Source: an uncultured Prevotella sp. (lineage in GTDB: Bacteria > Bacteroidota > Bacteroidia > Bacteroidales > Bacteroidaceae). Taken from it: a DNA stretch of 64,000 bases. Position numbers and translations under genes: made by a program. The notes beneath the pieces are model-generated. The model worked only from the letters and a program-made list of their open reading frames with translations, had not been told where the DNA came from and searched no databases. Shown piece by piece: positions 16,144-25,145 of this stretch; positions within the stretch are counted from its first letter, which is position 1, and every line of letters starts with the position of its first letter. Location: assembly GCA_900314995.1 (NCBI GenBank), contig OMXK01000010.1:1-64000 (forward strand). The letters are read 5' to 3'.

Positions 16144-16179
16144 CGGTCAAATTGAGAAAACTAATAAAGAGAAAATATT

Positions 16180-17175
16180 ATGGCAGAAGCTATTGACATC
16201 CGAGAGTTGAATATCCGGATAGAACAACAAAGTGCATTTGTAACGAATCTGGTGACCGGTATGGACCGTGTCATCGTAGGTCAGAAACATTTAGTAGACT
16301 CACTCTTGATAGGATTGCTGAGTGACGGACATATATTGTTGGAAGGTGTTCCAGGACTGGCTAAGACATTGGCTATCAAGACCCTTTCGCAATTGATTGC
16401 CGCTGATTACAGCCGTATCCAGTTTACTCCAGACCTGTTACCTGCTGACGTCATCGGTACGATGATCTATTCTCAGAAAGATGAGAAATTCCAGGTGAAG
16501 AAGGGTCCGGTATTTGCCAATTTCGTATTGGCAGATGAAATTAACCGTGCTCCGGCTAAGGTTCAGAGTGCTTTGCTGGAAGCCATGCAGGAGAAACAGG
16601 TCACCATTGGCAGTGAGACTTTCGTACTGCCGAATCCTTTCCTGGTAATGGCTACTCAGAACCCCATTGAGCAGGAAGGTACCTATCCGCTTCCAGAAGC
16701 TCAGGTAGACCGTTTTATGCTGAAGGTTGTCATCGATTATCCTTCTCTTGAAGAAGAGAAGAAGATCATCCGCGAGAATATTGCCGGAGAGATGCCTACC
16801 GTTACCCCTGTTACAACTTCGGAAGAGATTCTGAAGGCGCGTTCTGTCGTGCGTGATGTCTATATTGATGAGAAGATTGAGCAGTATATTGCTGACATCG
16901 TCTTTGCTACGCGCTATCCTGATCGCTATGGTATGAAGGATCTGAAAGACATGATCTCCTTTGGCGGTTCTCCTCGTGCCAGCATCAATCTGGCAAAGGC
17001 TGCCCGTGCTTTCGCCTTCATCAAGCGTCGTGGCTACGTGGTTCCTGAGGATGTGCGTGCGGTGGCTCATGATGTATTGCGTCATCGTATCGGACTGACT
17101 TATGAGGCAGAGGCCAGCAACGTAACGAGTGAGGAGATTGTATCCAAGATTATCAACAAGGTAGAAGTACCTTAA
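16180..17175 (+). CDS. MoxR-family AAA+ ATPase
   Basis: 331 aa. P-loop GVPGLAKT (56-63), Walker B VLADEINRAP (Asp-Glu present), sensor MATQNPIEQEGTYPLPEAQ and a C-terminal lid. MoxR ATPases act as chaperones that activate VWA proteins encoded beside them. The following genes (DUF58, BatA, BatB, BatD) are the classic partners, making this the first gene of a Bat operon. The substrate here is inferred from context. Confidence 0.93.
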   Translation: MAEAIDIRELNIRIEQQSAFVTNLVTGMDRVIVGQKHLVDSLLIGLLSDGHILLEGVPGLAKTLAIKTLSQLIAADYSRIQFTPDLLPADVIGTMIYSQKDEKFQVKKGPVFANFVLADEINRAPAKVQSALLEAMQEKQVTIGSETFVLPNPFLVMATQNPIEQEGTYPLPEAQVDRFMLKVVIDYPSLEEEKKIIRENIAGEMPTVTPVTTSEEILKARSVVRDVYIDEKIEQYIADIVFATRYPDRYGMKDLKDMISFGGSPRASINLAKAARAFAFIKRRGYVVPEDVRAVAHDVLRHRIGLTYEAEASNVTSEEIVSKIINKVEVP

Positions 17176-17214
17176 TGAGAGAAGAGTGAATAGTGAAGAA
17201 TTTGCTATCGCATC

Positions 17215-18084
17215 ATGGAGACAAGCGAAATCATAAAGAAAGTCCGTAAGATCGAGATCAAGACCCGTGGCTTGAGCTCAAACATCTTCGCAGGTCAGTA
17301 TCATTCCGCCTTCAAGGGTAGGGGTATGGCCTTCAGCGAGGTGCGTGAGTATCAGTTCGGCGACGATGTGCGTGATATCGACTGGAATGTGACTGCCCGT
17401 TTTCATCGCCCTTATGTGAAGGTTTTTGAAGAAGAGCGTGAACTGACGGTAATGCTGCTGATTGACGTCAGCGGCTCACTTGATTTCGGAACCCAGAAGC
17501 AGATGAAGCGTGATATGGTGACAGAAATTGCAGCCACCATCGCCTTCAGCGCCATTCAGAACAACGATAAAATCGGTGTGGTGTTTTTCTCAGATAAGAT
17601 CGAGAAATACATCCCGCCTAAGAAAGGACGTAAGCACATCCTCTATATTATCCGCGAGATGCTGGATTTCCAGCCAGAGTCGAAACGTACGGATGTGAAG
17701 CAGGCTGTGGAATTCCTTTCCAGTGTCCAGAAACGGCGTACGACGGCTTTCATCCTCAGCGATTTTTATGTCCGGGATGATTTCCAGCAGTCACTTCAGA
17801 TCTGTAACCGGAAGCACGACGTTGTAGCCATTCAAGTATACGATCAGCGTGCTAAGGAGTTGCCTGATGTAGGACTGATGAAGGTAGTGGATGCCGAGAC
17901 GGGTTTTGAACAATATATTGATACAAGTTCCAAGCGTCTGCGCCAGGCCTATCAGAGATATTGGATGAGCAGGCAGGCTGAACTACAGGAAACGTTTAAT
18001 AAAAGTAACGTTGACAATGTGAGCATTGCTACGAACGAAGACTTCGTAAAGTCCTTGCTGATGTTGTTTAAACAAAGAAGTTAA
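17215..18084 (+). CDS. DUF58 domain protein of the Bat operon
   Basis: 289 aa. FKGRGMAFSEVREYQFGDDVRDIDWNVTARFHRPYVKVFEEERE is the DUF58 signature, followed by a VWA-like core with LLIDVSGSLDFG (DxSxS metal site) and FILSDFYV. Cytoplasmic, with no signal peptide or membrane helix. DUF58 genes nearly always follow moxR. It overlaps the next gene by one base. Confidence 0.92.
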   Translation: METSEIIKKVRKIEIKTRGLSSNIFAGQYHSAFKGRGMAFSEVREYQFGDDVRDIDWNVTARFHRPYVKVFEEERELTVMLLIDVSGSLDFGTQKQMKRDMVTEIAATIAFSAIQNNDKIGVVFFSDKIEKYIPPKKGRKHILYIIREMLDFQPESKRTDVKQAVEFLSSVQKRRTTAFILSDFYVRDDFQQSLQICNRKHDVVAIQVYDQRAKELPDVGLMKVVDAETGFEQYIDTSSKRLRQAYQRYWMSRQAELQETFNKSNVDNVSIATNEDFVKSLLMLFKQRS

Positions 18085-19154
18085 TGAGAAGATTTGTATT
18101 CCTTATCGTATTGATTGCCAGTGTAATACGTGCATCTGCGCAAGTTTCTGTGGAAGCAAGGATTGATTCCATAGAGATGTTTGTCGGACAGCAGGTTCAT
18201 GTCACATTGACAGCCAATGCCCAAGAAAATGCCAAGATAGAATTCCCGCAGTTTAAGCCCACCCAATATATCACTCCAGGTGTAGAAGTGTTGTCCAGTA
18301 AAGAGCTGGATAAGCGGGATTTGGATAATGGCTTTGTGGCACGCTCGATGGAGTATACGCTGACATCGTTTGATGATACCTTATATTATCTCCCTCCGAT
18401 GGTCGTCAAGATTGACGGGAAGGCATACAAGAGCAAAAGTCTTGCTTTGAAGGTTTTGACGATAGAGGTTGATACGACGCATGTCGATCAGTTCTTCGGT
18501 CCGAAGGACGTACAGGATAATCCGTTCCTTTGGAGTGAATGGCGCCTGCCGTTCTGGTTGAGTGTGCTGATGCTGGTATTGCTCGCGCTGAGTTATTATC
18601 TCTATCTCCGTCTGCGTGATAATAAGCCTATCATCAAGACCATCCGTATAGTGAAGCGGTTGCTGCCCCATCAGAAGGCCATGAAGGAAATCGAGCAGAT
18701 TAAGGCCGACAAGATGGTGACTTCGGAGAATTCAAAGGAATACTACACGAAGTTGACGGATACGCTGCGTAAGTATATTGAAGAGCGTTACGGCTTCAAT
18801 GCGATGGAGATGACGAGCAGTGAGATTATCGAGAAGTTGATGGCTATCCAAGACGAAAGTGCCCTGAGTGAATTGCGGCATCTGTTCTTGACTGCCGACC
18901 TCGTGAAGTTTGCAAAATACTCGACGCTGATTAATGAGAACGATGCAAACCTTGTGAATGCGATTGAGTTCATCAATCAAACGAAACAGGAGAATGTGCC
19001 TGTAGAAGAAACTATCCAGCCTCAGTTGACTGAAGAGGATCAGCGTTCGCAAAAGGCTCGTCGTGTTCTCAAAACTGCCATCTGGGCCATATTCACAGTA
19101 TGCGGATTACTGTTCGCTTATGTGATGTATATGCTTTATCTGTTGTTGAATTAA
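18084..19154 (+). CDS. Bat-operon membrane protein with BatD-like outer domain
   Basis: 356 aa. A signal peptide (MRRFVFLIVLIASVIRASAQ) is followed by a beta-rich periplasmic domain that resembles the start of BatD (VEARIDSIEMFVGQQVHVTLTA). A membrane helix lies near residue 155 (FWLSVLMLVLLALSYYLYLRL), then a cytoplasmic helical domain (YYTKLTDTLRKYIEERYGFNAMEMTSSEIIEKL) found in BatD-type/DUF4381 proteins, and a final membrane helix. It occupies the slot between DUF58 and batA seen in other Bacteroidales Bat operons. No function is assigned. Confidence 0.8.
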   Translation: MRRFVFLIVLIASVIRASAQVSVEARIDSIEMFVGQQVHVTLTANAQENAKIEFPQFKPTQYITPGVEVLSSKELDKRDLDNGFVARSMEYTLTSFDDTLYYLPPMVVKIDGKAYKSKSLALKVLTIEVDTTHVDQFFGPKDVQDNPFLWSEWRLPFWLSVLMLVLLALSYYLYLRLRDNKPIIKTIRIVKRLLPHQKAMKEIEQIKADKMVTSENSKEYYTKLTDTLRKYIEERYGFNAMEMTSSEIIEKLMAIQDESALSELRHLFLTADLVKFAKYSTLINENDANLVNAIEFINQTKQENVPVEETIQPQLTEEDQRSQKARRVLKTAIWAIFTVCGLLFAYVMYMLYLLLN

Positions 19155-19164
19155 AAGGAATCAC

Positions 19165-20163
19165 ATGGAATTTGCCAATAAAGAATATCTGTTTTTGCTC
19201 TTGCTGTTGATCCCATACCTGTTGTGGTATGTGATGTATAGGAAGAAAACCGAGCCGACGATGCGGATGAGCGATACGTTCGCTTTTCGCTATGCACCGA
19301 AGAGTTGGAAGGTGATGCTGATGCCTCTTTCCATGCTGCTGCGTATATTGGCGTTCGTGATGATCGTCCTGGTTTTGGCCAGACCTCAGACACAGAATTC
19401 CTGGAAGAGTGAAACGGTTGAAGGAATCGACATTATGTTGGCGATGGATGTCTCTACGAGTATGTTGGCAGAGGATTTGAAGCCTAACCGTATAGAGGCT
19501 GCCAAACAAGTGGCTTCGGAATTTATCGTCGGACGTCCCAATGACAATATCGGTCTTTCGATTTTTGCCGGAGAGGCGTTTACACAGTGCCCGATGACAA
19601 CGGATCATGCTTCGCTTTTGAACATGCTTCAGGGTGTACGTACTGATATTGCAGCACGTGGATTGATCGAAGACGGTACTGCCATCGGTATGGGGCTTGC
19701 CAATGCCGTGAGTCGTCTGAAAGAGTCAAAGGCAAAGAGCAAAGTCGTGATTCTTTTAACTGACGGAAGTAATAACCGGGGTGATATCTCGCCGATGACA
19801 GCTGCAGAAATAGCCAAGAGTCTGGGTATTCGTGTGTATACCATCGGTGTCGGAACCAATAAGGTTGCACCATACCCGATGCCTGTGGCTGGCGGTGTGC
19901 AGTATGTGAACATTCCTGTTGAGATAGATACGAAGACGCTGAGTGAGATTGCCATTGCTACTGAAGGTGATTTCTATCGTGCGACGAATACGAAGGAGCT
20001 TCGTAATATTTATAAAGAGATTGACCAACTGGAGAAGAGTAAGCTAAATGTGAAGAAGTTCAGCAAGCGGTATGAGGCTTATCAGCCATTTGCCATCATT
20101 GCAATATTGGCTTTGCTGCTCGAAATCCTGTTGCGTATAACCATTTTCAGAAGAATTCCGTAA
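19165..20163 (+). CDS. batA: BatA, VWA-domain membrane protein
   Basis: 332 aa. Two N-terminal membrane helices, a VWA domain with an intact MIDAS (D95-V-S97-T-S99, later T and D in LLTDGSNNRGD), and a C-terminal membrane helix before a basic tail. BatA was named from the Bacteroides aerotolerance locus, though the oxygen link has been disputed; a role in envelope stress is more often proposed. It is followed after 1 nt by batB. Confidence 0.92.
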   Translation: MEFANKEYLFLLLLLIPYLLWYVMYRKKTEPTMRMSDTFAFRYAPKSWKVMLMPLSMLLRILAFVMIVLVLARPQTQNSWKSETVEGIDIMLAMDVSTSMLAEDLKPNRIEAAKQVASEFIVGRPNDNIGLSIFAGEAFTQCPMTTDHASLLNMLQGVRTDIAARGLIEDGTAIGMGLANAVSRLKESKAKSKVVILLTDGSNNRGDISPMTAAEIAKSLGIRVYTIGVGTNKVAPYPMPVAGGVQYVNIPVEIDTKTLSEIAIATEGDFYRATNTKELRNIYKEIDQLEKSKLNVKKFSKRYEAYQPFAIIAILALLLEILLRITIFRRIP

Positions 20164-20164
20164 T

Positions 20165-21862
20165 ATGTTTAGATTTGAAGACCCCATATATCTCTACTTG
20201 CTGGTGCTGATTCCAATATTGGCACTGGTCAGGTTCGTTTCTTATAGGAACCAGAAAAAACGGCTCCGTAAGTTTGGTGATCCAGCCTTGCTGAAAGCGC
20301 TGATGCCTGATGTGTCCCGTTTCCGCCCGTCAGTGAAGTTCTGGATTCTGGAAGGGGCGCTGGCATTGCTGATTGTCATGCTTGCCCGTCCGCAGATGGG
20401 TACGAAGATCAATCATGAGAAGCGTGTGGGTATTGAGACGATCATTGCGATGGATATCAGTAACTCCATGCGTGCTGAGGATATTGTGCCTAGCCGTCTG
20501 GATCGCAGTAAGATGATGGTGGAGAATCTGGTAGACCACTTCTCCAACGATAAGATTGGTCTGATTGTTTTTGCAGGCGACGCCTTTGTACAGCTGCCGA
20601 TAACGAGCGACTATGTTTCGGCAAAGATGTTTCTCAGCAGCATAGACCCCTCGATGATAGCTACTCAGGGAACGGATATCGCTACAGCCATCGATATGGC
20701 CACTCATAGCTTCACTCAGGAGGAAGGTATCGGTAAGGCCATCGTAGTCATCACTGACGGTGAAGATCACGAGGGTGGGGCAGTGGAAGCGGCTCAGGCA
20801 GCAAAGGATAATGGCATGCGCGTCTATGTGCTGGGTGTTGGATCAGTTAATGGTGCACCTGTACCTATTCCCGGGACAGGTGACTATATGAAGGATAACT
20901 CTGGTAATACCGTGATGTCGGCTTTAAATGAGGATATGTGTAAGCAGGTAGCTCAAGCTGGTGGTGGTGCCTATATCCATGTGGAAAATAACAGCGCTGC
21001 CCAGGAACAGTTGGATAACGAACTAGATAAGTTGGCCAAGAAAGAGACCACAACGACAATCTACAGTGAGTTTGATGAGCAGTTTCAGGCATTCGGTATC
21101 CTGGCTGTTTTATTGCTGATCCTTGAGATATGTATCTATGATCGCAGGAATCCGTTGTTAAAGAAGATTTCACTTTTTGGCGGCAAGAAGAATGTCGCAG
21201 TCATGCTGCTGTTGCTTGTTGCTGTCGCATCCTCAGCCCAGACTGACCGTCAGTATATCCGCCAGGGAAACAGACAGTTCCATACAGGTGATTATGCCAA
21301 TGCTGAGGTGTCTTATCGCAAGGCTATAGAGAAAAACCCGAAGAACCCTCAGGCTGCATTCAACCTCGGTAATGCCCTGATGGCTCAGAAGAAGGATTCT
21401 GCGGCTGTGGAACAATATGAGAACGCATCGAAATTGGAGACAAACCCTTTACGGAAGGCACAAGCATTCCATAATATCGGTGTTGTCTGTCAGTCGCATA
21501 AGATGTATGGTGAGGCCATCGAGGCTTACAAGAATGCACTGCGTCTGAATCCGAATGACGATGAGACGCGTTATAACCTTGTGCTCTGTAAACATCAGAA
21601 GCAAAAGCAGGATCAGAACAGGCAGAACCAGCAAGGTAATGACGACAAGAAGGAGGACAACAAGAAAGATCAGCAGAAACCTGAGGAGAATAAGGATAAA
21701 AAGGATGAACAGAAGCCTCAGGAACAGCAGAAGCCCCAGATGAGTAAAGAAAATGCAGAACAGTTGTTGAATGCCGCTATCCAGAACGAGAAGCAGACTC
21801 AAGATAAGTTGAAGAAAGCTCAACAGCAGCCACAACGACGGAAGATAGAGAAAAACTGGTAG
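20165..21862 (+). CDS. batB: BatB-BatC fusion (VWA plus TPR)
   Basis: 565 aa, much longer than the usual BatB of about 340. Residues 1-340 are BatB: membrane helices, VWA with MIDAS D97-I-S99-N-S101, closing helix (FGILAVLLLILEICIY). From residue 347 it continues as a BatC-type protein: hydrophobic signal-like segment MLLLLVAVASSAQ, three TPR-like repeats and a Gln/Lys-rich tail. The former BatC signal peptide has become an internal membrane segment. An in-frame ATG at 21203 could still give separate BatC. Confidence 0.88.
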   Translation: MFRFEDPIYLYLLVLIPILALVRFVSYRNQKKRLRKFGDPALLKALMPDVSRFRPSVKFWILEGALALLIVMLARPQMGTKINHEKRVGIETIIAMDISNSMRAEDIVPSRLDRSKMMVENLVDHFSNDKIGLIVFAGDAFVQLPITSDYVSAKMFLSSIDPSMIATQGTDIATAIDMATHSFTQEEGIGKAIVVITDGEDHEGGAVEAAQAAKDNGMRVYVLGVGSVNGAPVPIPGTGDYMKDNSGNTVMSALNEDMCKQVAQAGGGAYIHVENNSAAQEQLDNELDKLAKKETTTTIYSEFDEQFQAFGILAVLLLILEICIYDRRNPLLKKISLFGGKKNVAVMLLLLVAVASSAQTDRQYIRQGNRQFHTGDYANAEVSYRKAIEKNPKNPQAAFNLGNALMAQKKDSAAVEQYENASKLETNPLRKAQAFHNIGVVCQSHKMYGEAIEAYKNALRLNPNDDETRYNLVLCKHQKQKQDQNRQNQQGNDDKKEDNKKDQQKPEENKDKKDEQKPQEQQKPQMSKENAEQLLNAAIQNEKQTQDKLKKAQQQPQRRKIEKNW

Positions 21863-21864
21863 AA

Positions 21865-24426
21865 ATGAAACGACTAACGACGATATTCGGATTGCTATTA
21901 GCTGCAGTCGTAGCTATGGCGCAGACACTGACAGGAAGTGCTCCCTCCCATGTTGCCGTGGGAGAGCAGTTCCGTTTGACATATACCGTCAATACGCAGA
22001 ACGTAAGTGATTTTCGTGCTGGCAGTATTCCAAATGAACTCGAAGTGCTGATTGGCCCCAACCGTTCGATGCAGTCGAGTTATCAGATGATCAATGGCCA
22101 TACGAGTTCTTCGTCCTCTATTACTTATACCTATATTGTGTGTGCCTCAAAGAATGGCACCTACACAATCTCTCCTGCACATATTGTAGTGGATGGTAAG
22201 ACGATCTCATCAAATTCGCTGACGATTAAAGTGTCGGGTTCGGCCCAGAGCAACTCAGGTTCTTCGCGGCAGCATCGGAATGAAGAAGAGGAGATACGTG
22301 ATGCTGGAAGTCAGATATCAGGCTCCGATCTGTTTATCAAAGTCAGTGCCAACAAAAAGCGCGTTCATGAGCAGGAACCGATATTGCTGACCTATAAAGT
22401 ATATACACTTGTAGGACTGACGAGTCTGCGTGGCGACATGCCTGACTTGAAGAGTTTCTATACACAGGAGGTTGATCTGCCTCAGCAGAAGAGCTTTTCC
22501 GTTGAAACTTTGAATGGCCGGACTTATAAGACGACCACATGGAGTCAGTATGTGATGTTCCCTCAGACTACGGGTAAACTTGAAATCCCCAGCATCACCT
22601 TTGAGGGAATTGTGGTTCAGCAGAACAGGAATATCGATCCTTTCGAGGCTTTCTTCAACGGCGGCTCTGGTTATGTCGAGGTAAAAAAGAAGATACAGGC
22701 ACCGGGGATTGAGATTCAGGTTGATCCTTTACCAGAACGTCCTGCCAACTTCTCCGGAGGTGTTGGTAAGTTCAATGTCTCTGCACAGCTCGACAAGACA
22801 GAGACTAAGGCTAATGATCCGATATCCATGCGTATCATTGTGAGCGGTACAGGTAACCTGAAACTGATAAAGCAGCCTGTGGTAAACCTTCCAAAGGACT
22901 TTGACAAATATGAGCCGAAGGTTACCGATAAGAGCAAGTTGACGACTAACGGCATTGAAGGTTCGATGGTTTATGATCTTCTTATTGTGCCGCGTCATCA
23001 GGGACAATACGAGATCCCGCCAGTAGAATTCACTTATTTCGATACGGCAGAGAATGCTTACAAGACTGTGAAGAGTGAATCTTTCACACTCGATGTAGCC
23101 AAAGGTTCAGGCGCTGGTGCCGTCAATGATTTCTCGGGTCAGGATCTTCAGGAATTGAATAAGGATATCCGCTATATCAAGACAGGCTCTACCAATCAGC
23201 ATTCGTTAAACGATTTCTTCTTTGGCTCATCTGCCTATTGGATCTCGCTCTGTTTGCTGGCTGTGGTGTTTGTATCGCTGTTTGTCATTTTCCGTCAGCG
23301 TGCCATTGATAATGCCAATGTAACCAAGGCACGCGGAAAGAAAGCCAACAAGGTGGCTACCAAACGCTTAAAGAAAGCCTCCAGACTGATGGCAGACAAT
23401 AAGCCTGGTGAATTCTATGATGAGGTGCTCCGTGCGCTTTGGGGATATGTCGGTGACAAGATGAATATCCCTGTCGAACAACTTTCTCATGACAATATCA
23501 GTATGCGCCTTGCTGAGCACAATGTGGATGAAACAGTGATCAGTCAGTTCATCGGGGCGCTTGATGAGTGTGAGTTTGAACGTTATGCCCCAGGCGATCC
23601 CAAGGGAAATATGAATAAGGTTTACGAGAAGGCTATGACGGCCATAGAGAAGATTGAAGGTTCAATGAAAAAGCGTCGTACTGCCGCAAAGGCGACCGTA
23701 TTGCTCTTGTTGTTGTTCTTGCCATTATCGGGTCATGCCGTCACGAAGGCTGAGGCTGATAGTGCGTATATCCGAGGACAGTATCAGCAGGCTATCAAGG
23801 ATTACGAGATGTTGTTGAAGCAGGGGGCATCTGCTGATTTGTACTATAATCTTGGCAATGCCTATTACCGTAGTGAGAATATTACGCGTGCGGTGCTCAA
23901 CTATGAGCGTGCCTTACTGCTATCACCAGGTGATCGCGACATCCGTTTTAATCTTCAGATAGCCCGTGCGAAGACCATTGATAAAATCGTGCCGGAATCC
24001 GAGATGTTCTTCTTTACCTGGTATCGCTCTTTAGTTAATCTGATGAGTGTCGATGCTTGGGCATGGACGGCATTGATTGCGTTGGCACTGTTGATTGTCC
24101 TCCTGTTGGTCTATCTCTTCTCAGAACGTATTTGGCTTCGGAAGGTTGGCTTCTTTGGGGGATTTGTACTGCTCATTTTGTTTGCTTTGAGTAATTTGTT
24201 CGCATGGCAACAGAAGCAGGACCTGCTTTTCCGAAAAGGTGCGATTGTCATCTCTCCGTCCGTTACGGTGAAAAGTACTCCTGCAAAGAATGGTACCGAC
24301 CTGTTCATCCTGCATGAAGGAACGAAGGTGTCCATCACTGATGGTACGATGAAAGGATGGATGGGCATTCGGATTGCCGACGGTAAGGAGGGATGGATAG
24401 AAAGTAATATGATTGAAGAAATATGA
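21865..24426 (+). CDS. batD: BatD-BatE fusion (BatD, TPR and SH3)
   Basis: 853 aa. The first roughly 600 residues are BatD: signal peptide, repeated oxygen-tolerance beta domains, a membrane helix near 455 (YWISLCLLAVVFVSLFVIF) and a cytoplasmic tail. From residue 601 (MKKRRTAAKATVLLLLLFLPLSGHA) a complete BatE-type protein begins: signal-like helix, TPRs (YYNLGNAYYRSENITRAVLNYERALLLSP), two membrane helices, and a bacterial SH3 domain (VKSTPAKNGTDLFILHEGTKV, GWIESNMIEEI). The ATG at 23665 follows a GAAGG, so separate BatE could be made. The ATGA end overlaps the PAP2 gene. Confidence 0.88.
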   Translation: MKRLTTIFGLLLAAVVAMAQTLTGSAPSHVAVGEQFRLTYTVNTQNVSDFRAGSIPNELEVLIGPNRSMQSSYQMINGHTSSSSSITYTYIVCASKNGTYTISPAHIVVDGKTISSNSLTIKVSGSAQSNSGSSRQHRNEEEEIRDAGSQISGSDLFIKVSANKKRVHEQEPILLTYKVYTLVGLTSLRGDMPDLKSFYTQEVDLPQQKSFSVETLNGRTYKTTTWSQYVMFPQTTGKLEIPSITFEGIVVQQNRNIDPFEAFFNGGSGYVEVKKKIQAPGIEIQVDPLPERPANFSGGVGKFNVSAQLDKTETKANDPISMRIIVSGTGNLKLIKQPVVNLPKDFDKYEPKVTDKSKLTTNGIEGSMVYDLLIVPRHQGQYEIPPVEFTYFDTAENAYKTVKSESFTLDVAKGSGAGAVNDFSGQDLQELNKDIRYIKTGSTNQHSLNDFFFGSSAYWISLCLLAVVFVSLFVIFRQRAIDNANVTKARGKKANKVATKRLKKASRLMADNKPGEFYDEVLRALWGYVGDKMNIPVEQLSHDNISMRLAEHNVDETVISQFIGALDECEFERYAPGDPKGNMNKVYEKAMTAIEKIEGSMKKRRTAAKATVLLLLLFLPLSGHAVTKAEADSAYIRGQYQQAIKDYEMLLKQGASADLYYNLGNAYYRSENITRAVLNYERALLLSPGDRDIRFNLQIARAKTIDKIVPESEMFFFTWYRSLVNLMSVDAWAWTALIALALLIVLLLVYLFSERIWLRKVGFFGGFVLLILFALSNLFAWQQKQDLLFRKGAIVISPSVTVKSTPAKNGTDLFILHEGTKVSITDGTMKGWMGIRIADGKEGWIESNMIEEI

Positions 24427-25145
24427 TGCTCGATATTTGCTTGGTTTCCGATGGTCTGATTCCAGCTTTGGAGTCCTTGGATAAACAGTTGCTGCTGGAA
24501 GTCAATGGCAGCGATTCGCTTTATCTGGATAGGGTGGCACATAAGTTGACAAACGCTCTTGCGTGGATTCCTTTTTACATTAGCCTGTTTTATGTCGTGC
24601 TGAAGAACAACGATAGTTTTCGGAAGATTCTCCTTGTTCTAGGTGCTGCAAGCGTGTGCGTATTGTTGGCAGGAATGGTTGATGACATGATAGTGAAGCC
24701 GACTGTTGCTCGTTGGCGTCCTACACATGATCCGGAAATAGGTCCTTTAGTGGATGTCGTTGATGGCTATCGAGGTGGTAAATACGGTTTCTTCTCTGCT
24801 CATGCTGCCAATACGTTCAGCATAGCCATATTCTTTTGTTGGATGGTTAGGAGCCGTCTGCTTTCTCTGGCAATGATCATTTGGTCGTTCACGAACTGTT
24901 GGACGCGTTTGTATCTTGGAGTGCATTATCCAGGTGATATCTTAGTGGGATTGATATGGGGAACTATAGTCGGTTCTTTTGCCTATTTCCTGTTCTATAG
25001 ATTAACGCGCCGAATCAATCAAGGCCGTCATCTGATTTCTTTGCAGTATACTTCCACAGGCTACCAGCACGCTGATTGTGATATCCCTGTTGCGGTTCTT
25101 GTGTTTACGTTGCTCATTATCCTTATAATATCATGTATCTTATGA
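24423..25145 (+). CDS. PAP2-family membrane phosphatase
   Basis: 240 aa with about six membrane helices. The three phosphatase motifs are present in variant form: KPTVARWRP (KxxxxxxRP), FFSAHAANTFS (PSGH-like, catalytic His) and TRLYLGVHYPGDILVG (SRxxxxxHxxxD). Such proteins dephosphorylate undecaprenyl pyrophosphate, lipid A or phosphatidate; which applies here is not clear. It overlaps batD by 4 nt and queA by 4 nt (ATGA at both ends), so it is coupled to both. Confidence 0.88.
   Translation: MMLDICLVSDGLIPALESLDKQLLLEVNGSDSLYLDRVAHKLTNALAWIPFYISLFYVVLKNNDSFRKILLVLGAASVCVLLAGMVDDMIVKPTVARWRPTHDPEIGPLVDVVDGYRGGKYGFFSAHAANTFSIAIFFCWMVRSRLLSLAMIIWSFTNCWTRLYLGVHYPGDILVGLIWGTIVGSFAYFLFYRLTRRINQGRHLISLQYTSTGYQHADCDIPVAVLVFTLLIILIISCIL

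Noticed and set aside
16180..24426. Bat operon as an undescribed system
   Set aside because: Known MoxR/DUF58/BatA/BatB/BatD locus; only the fusions are notable.
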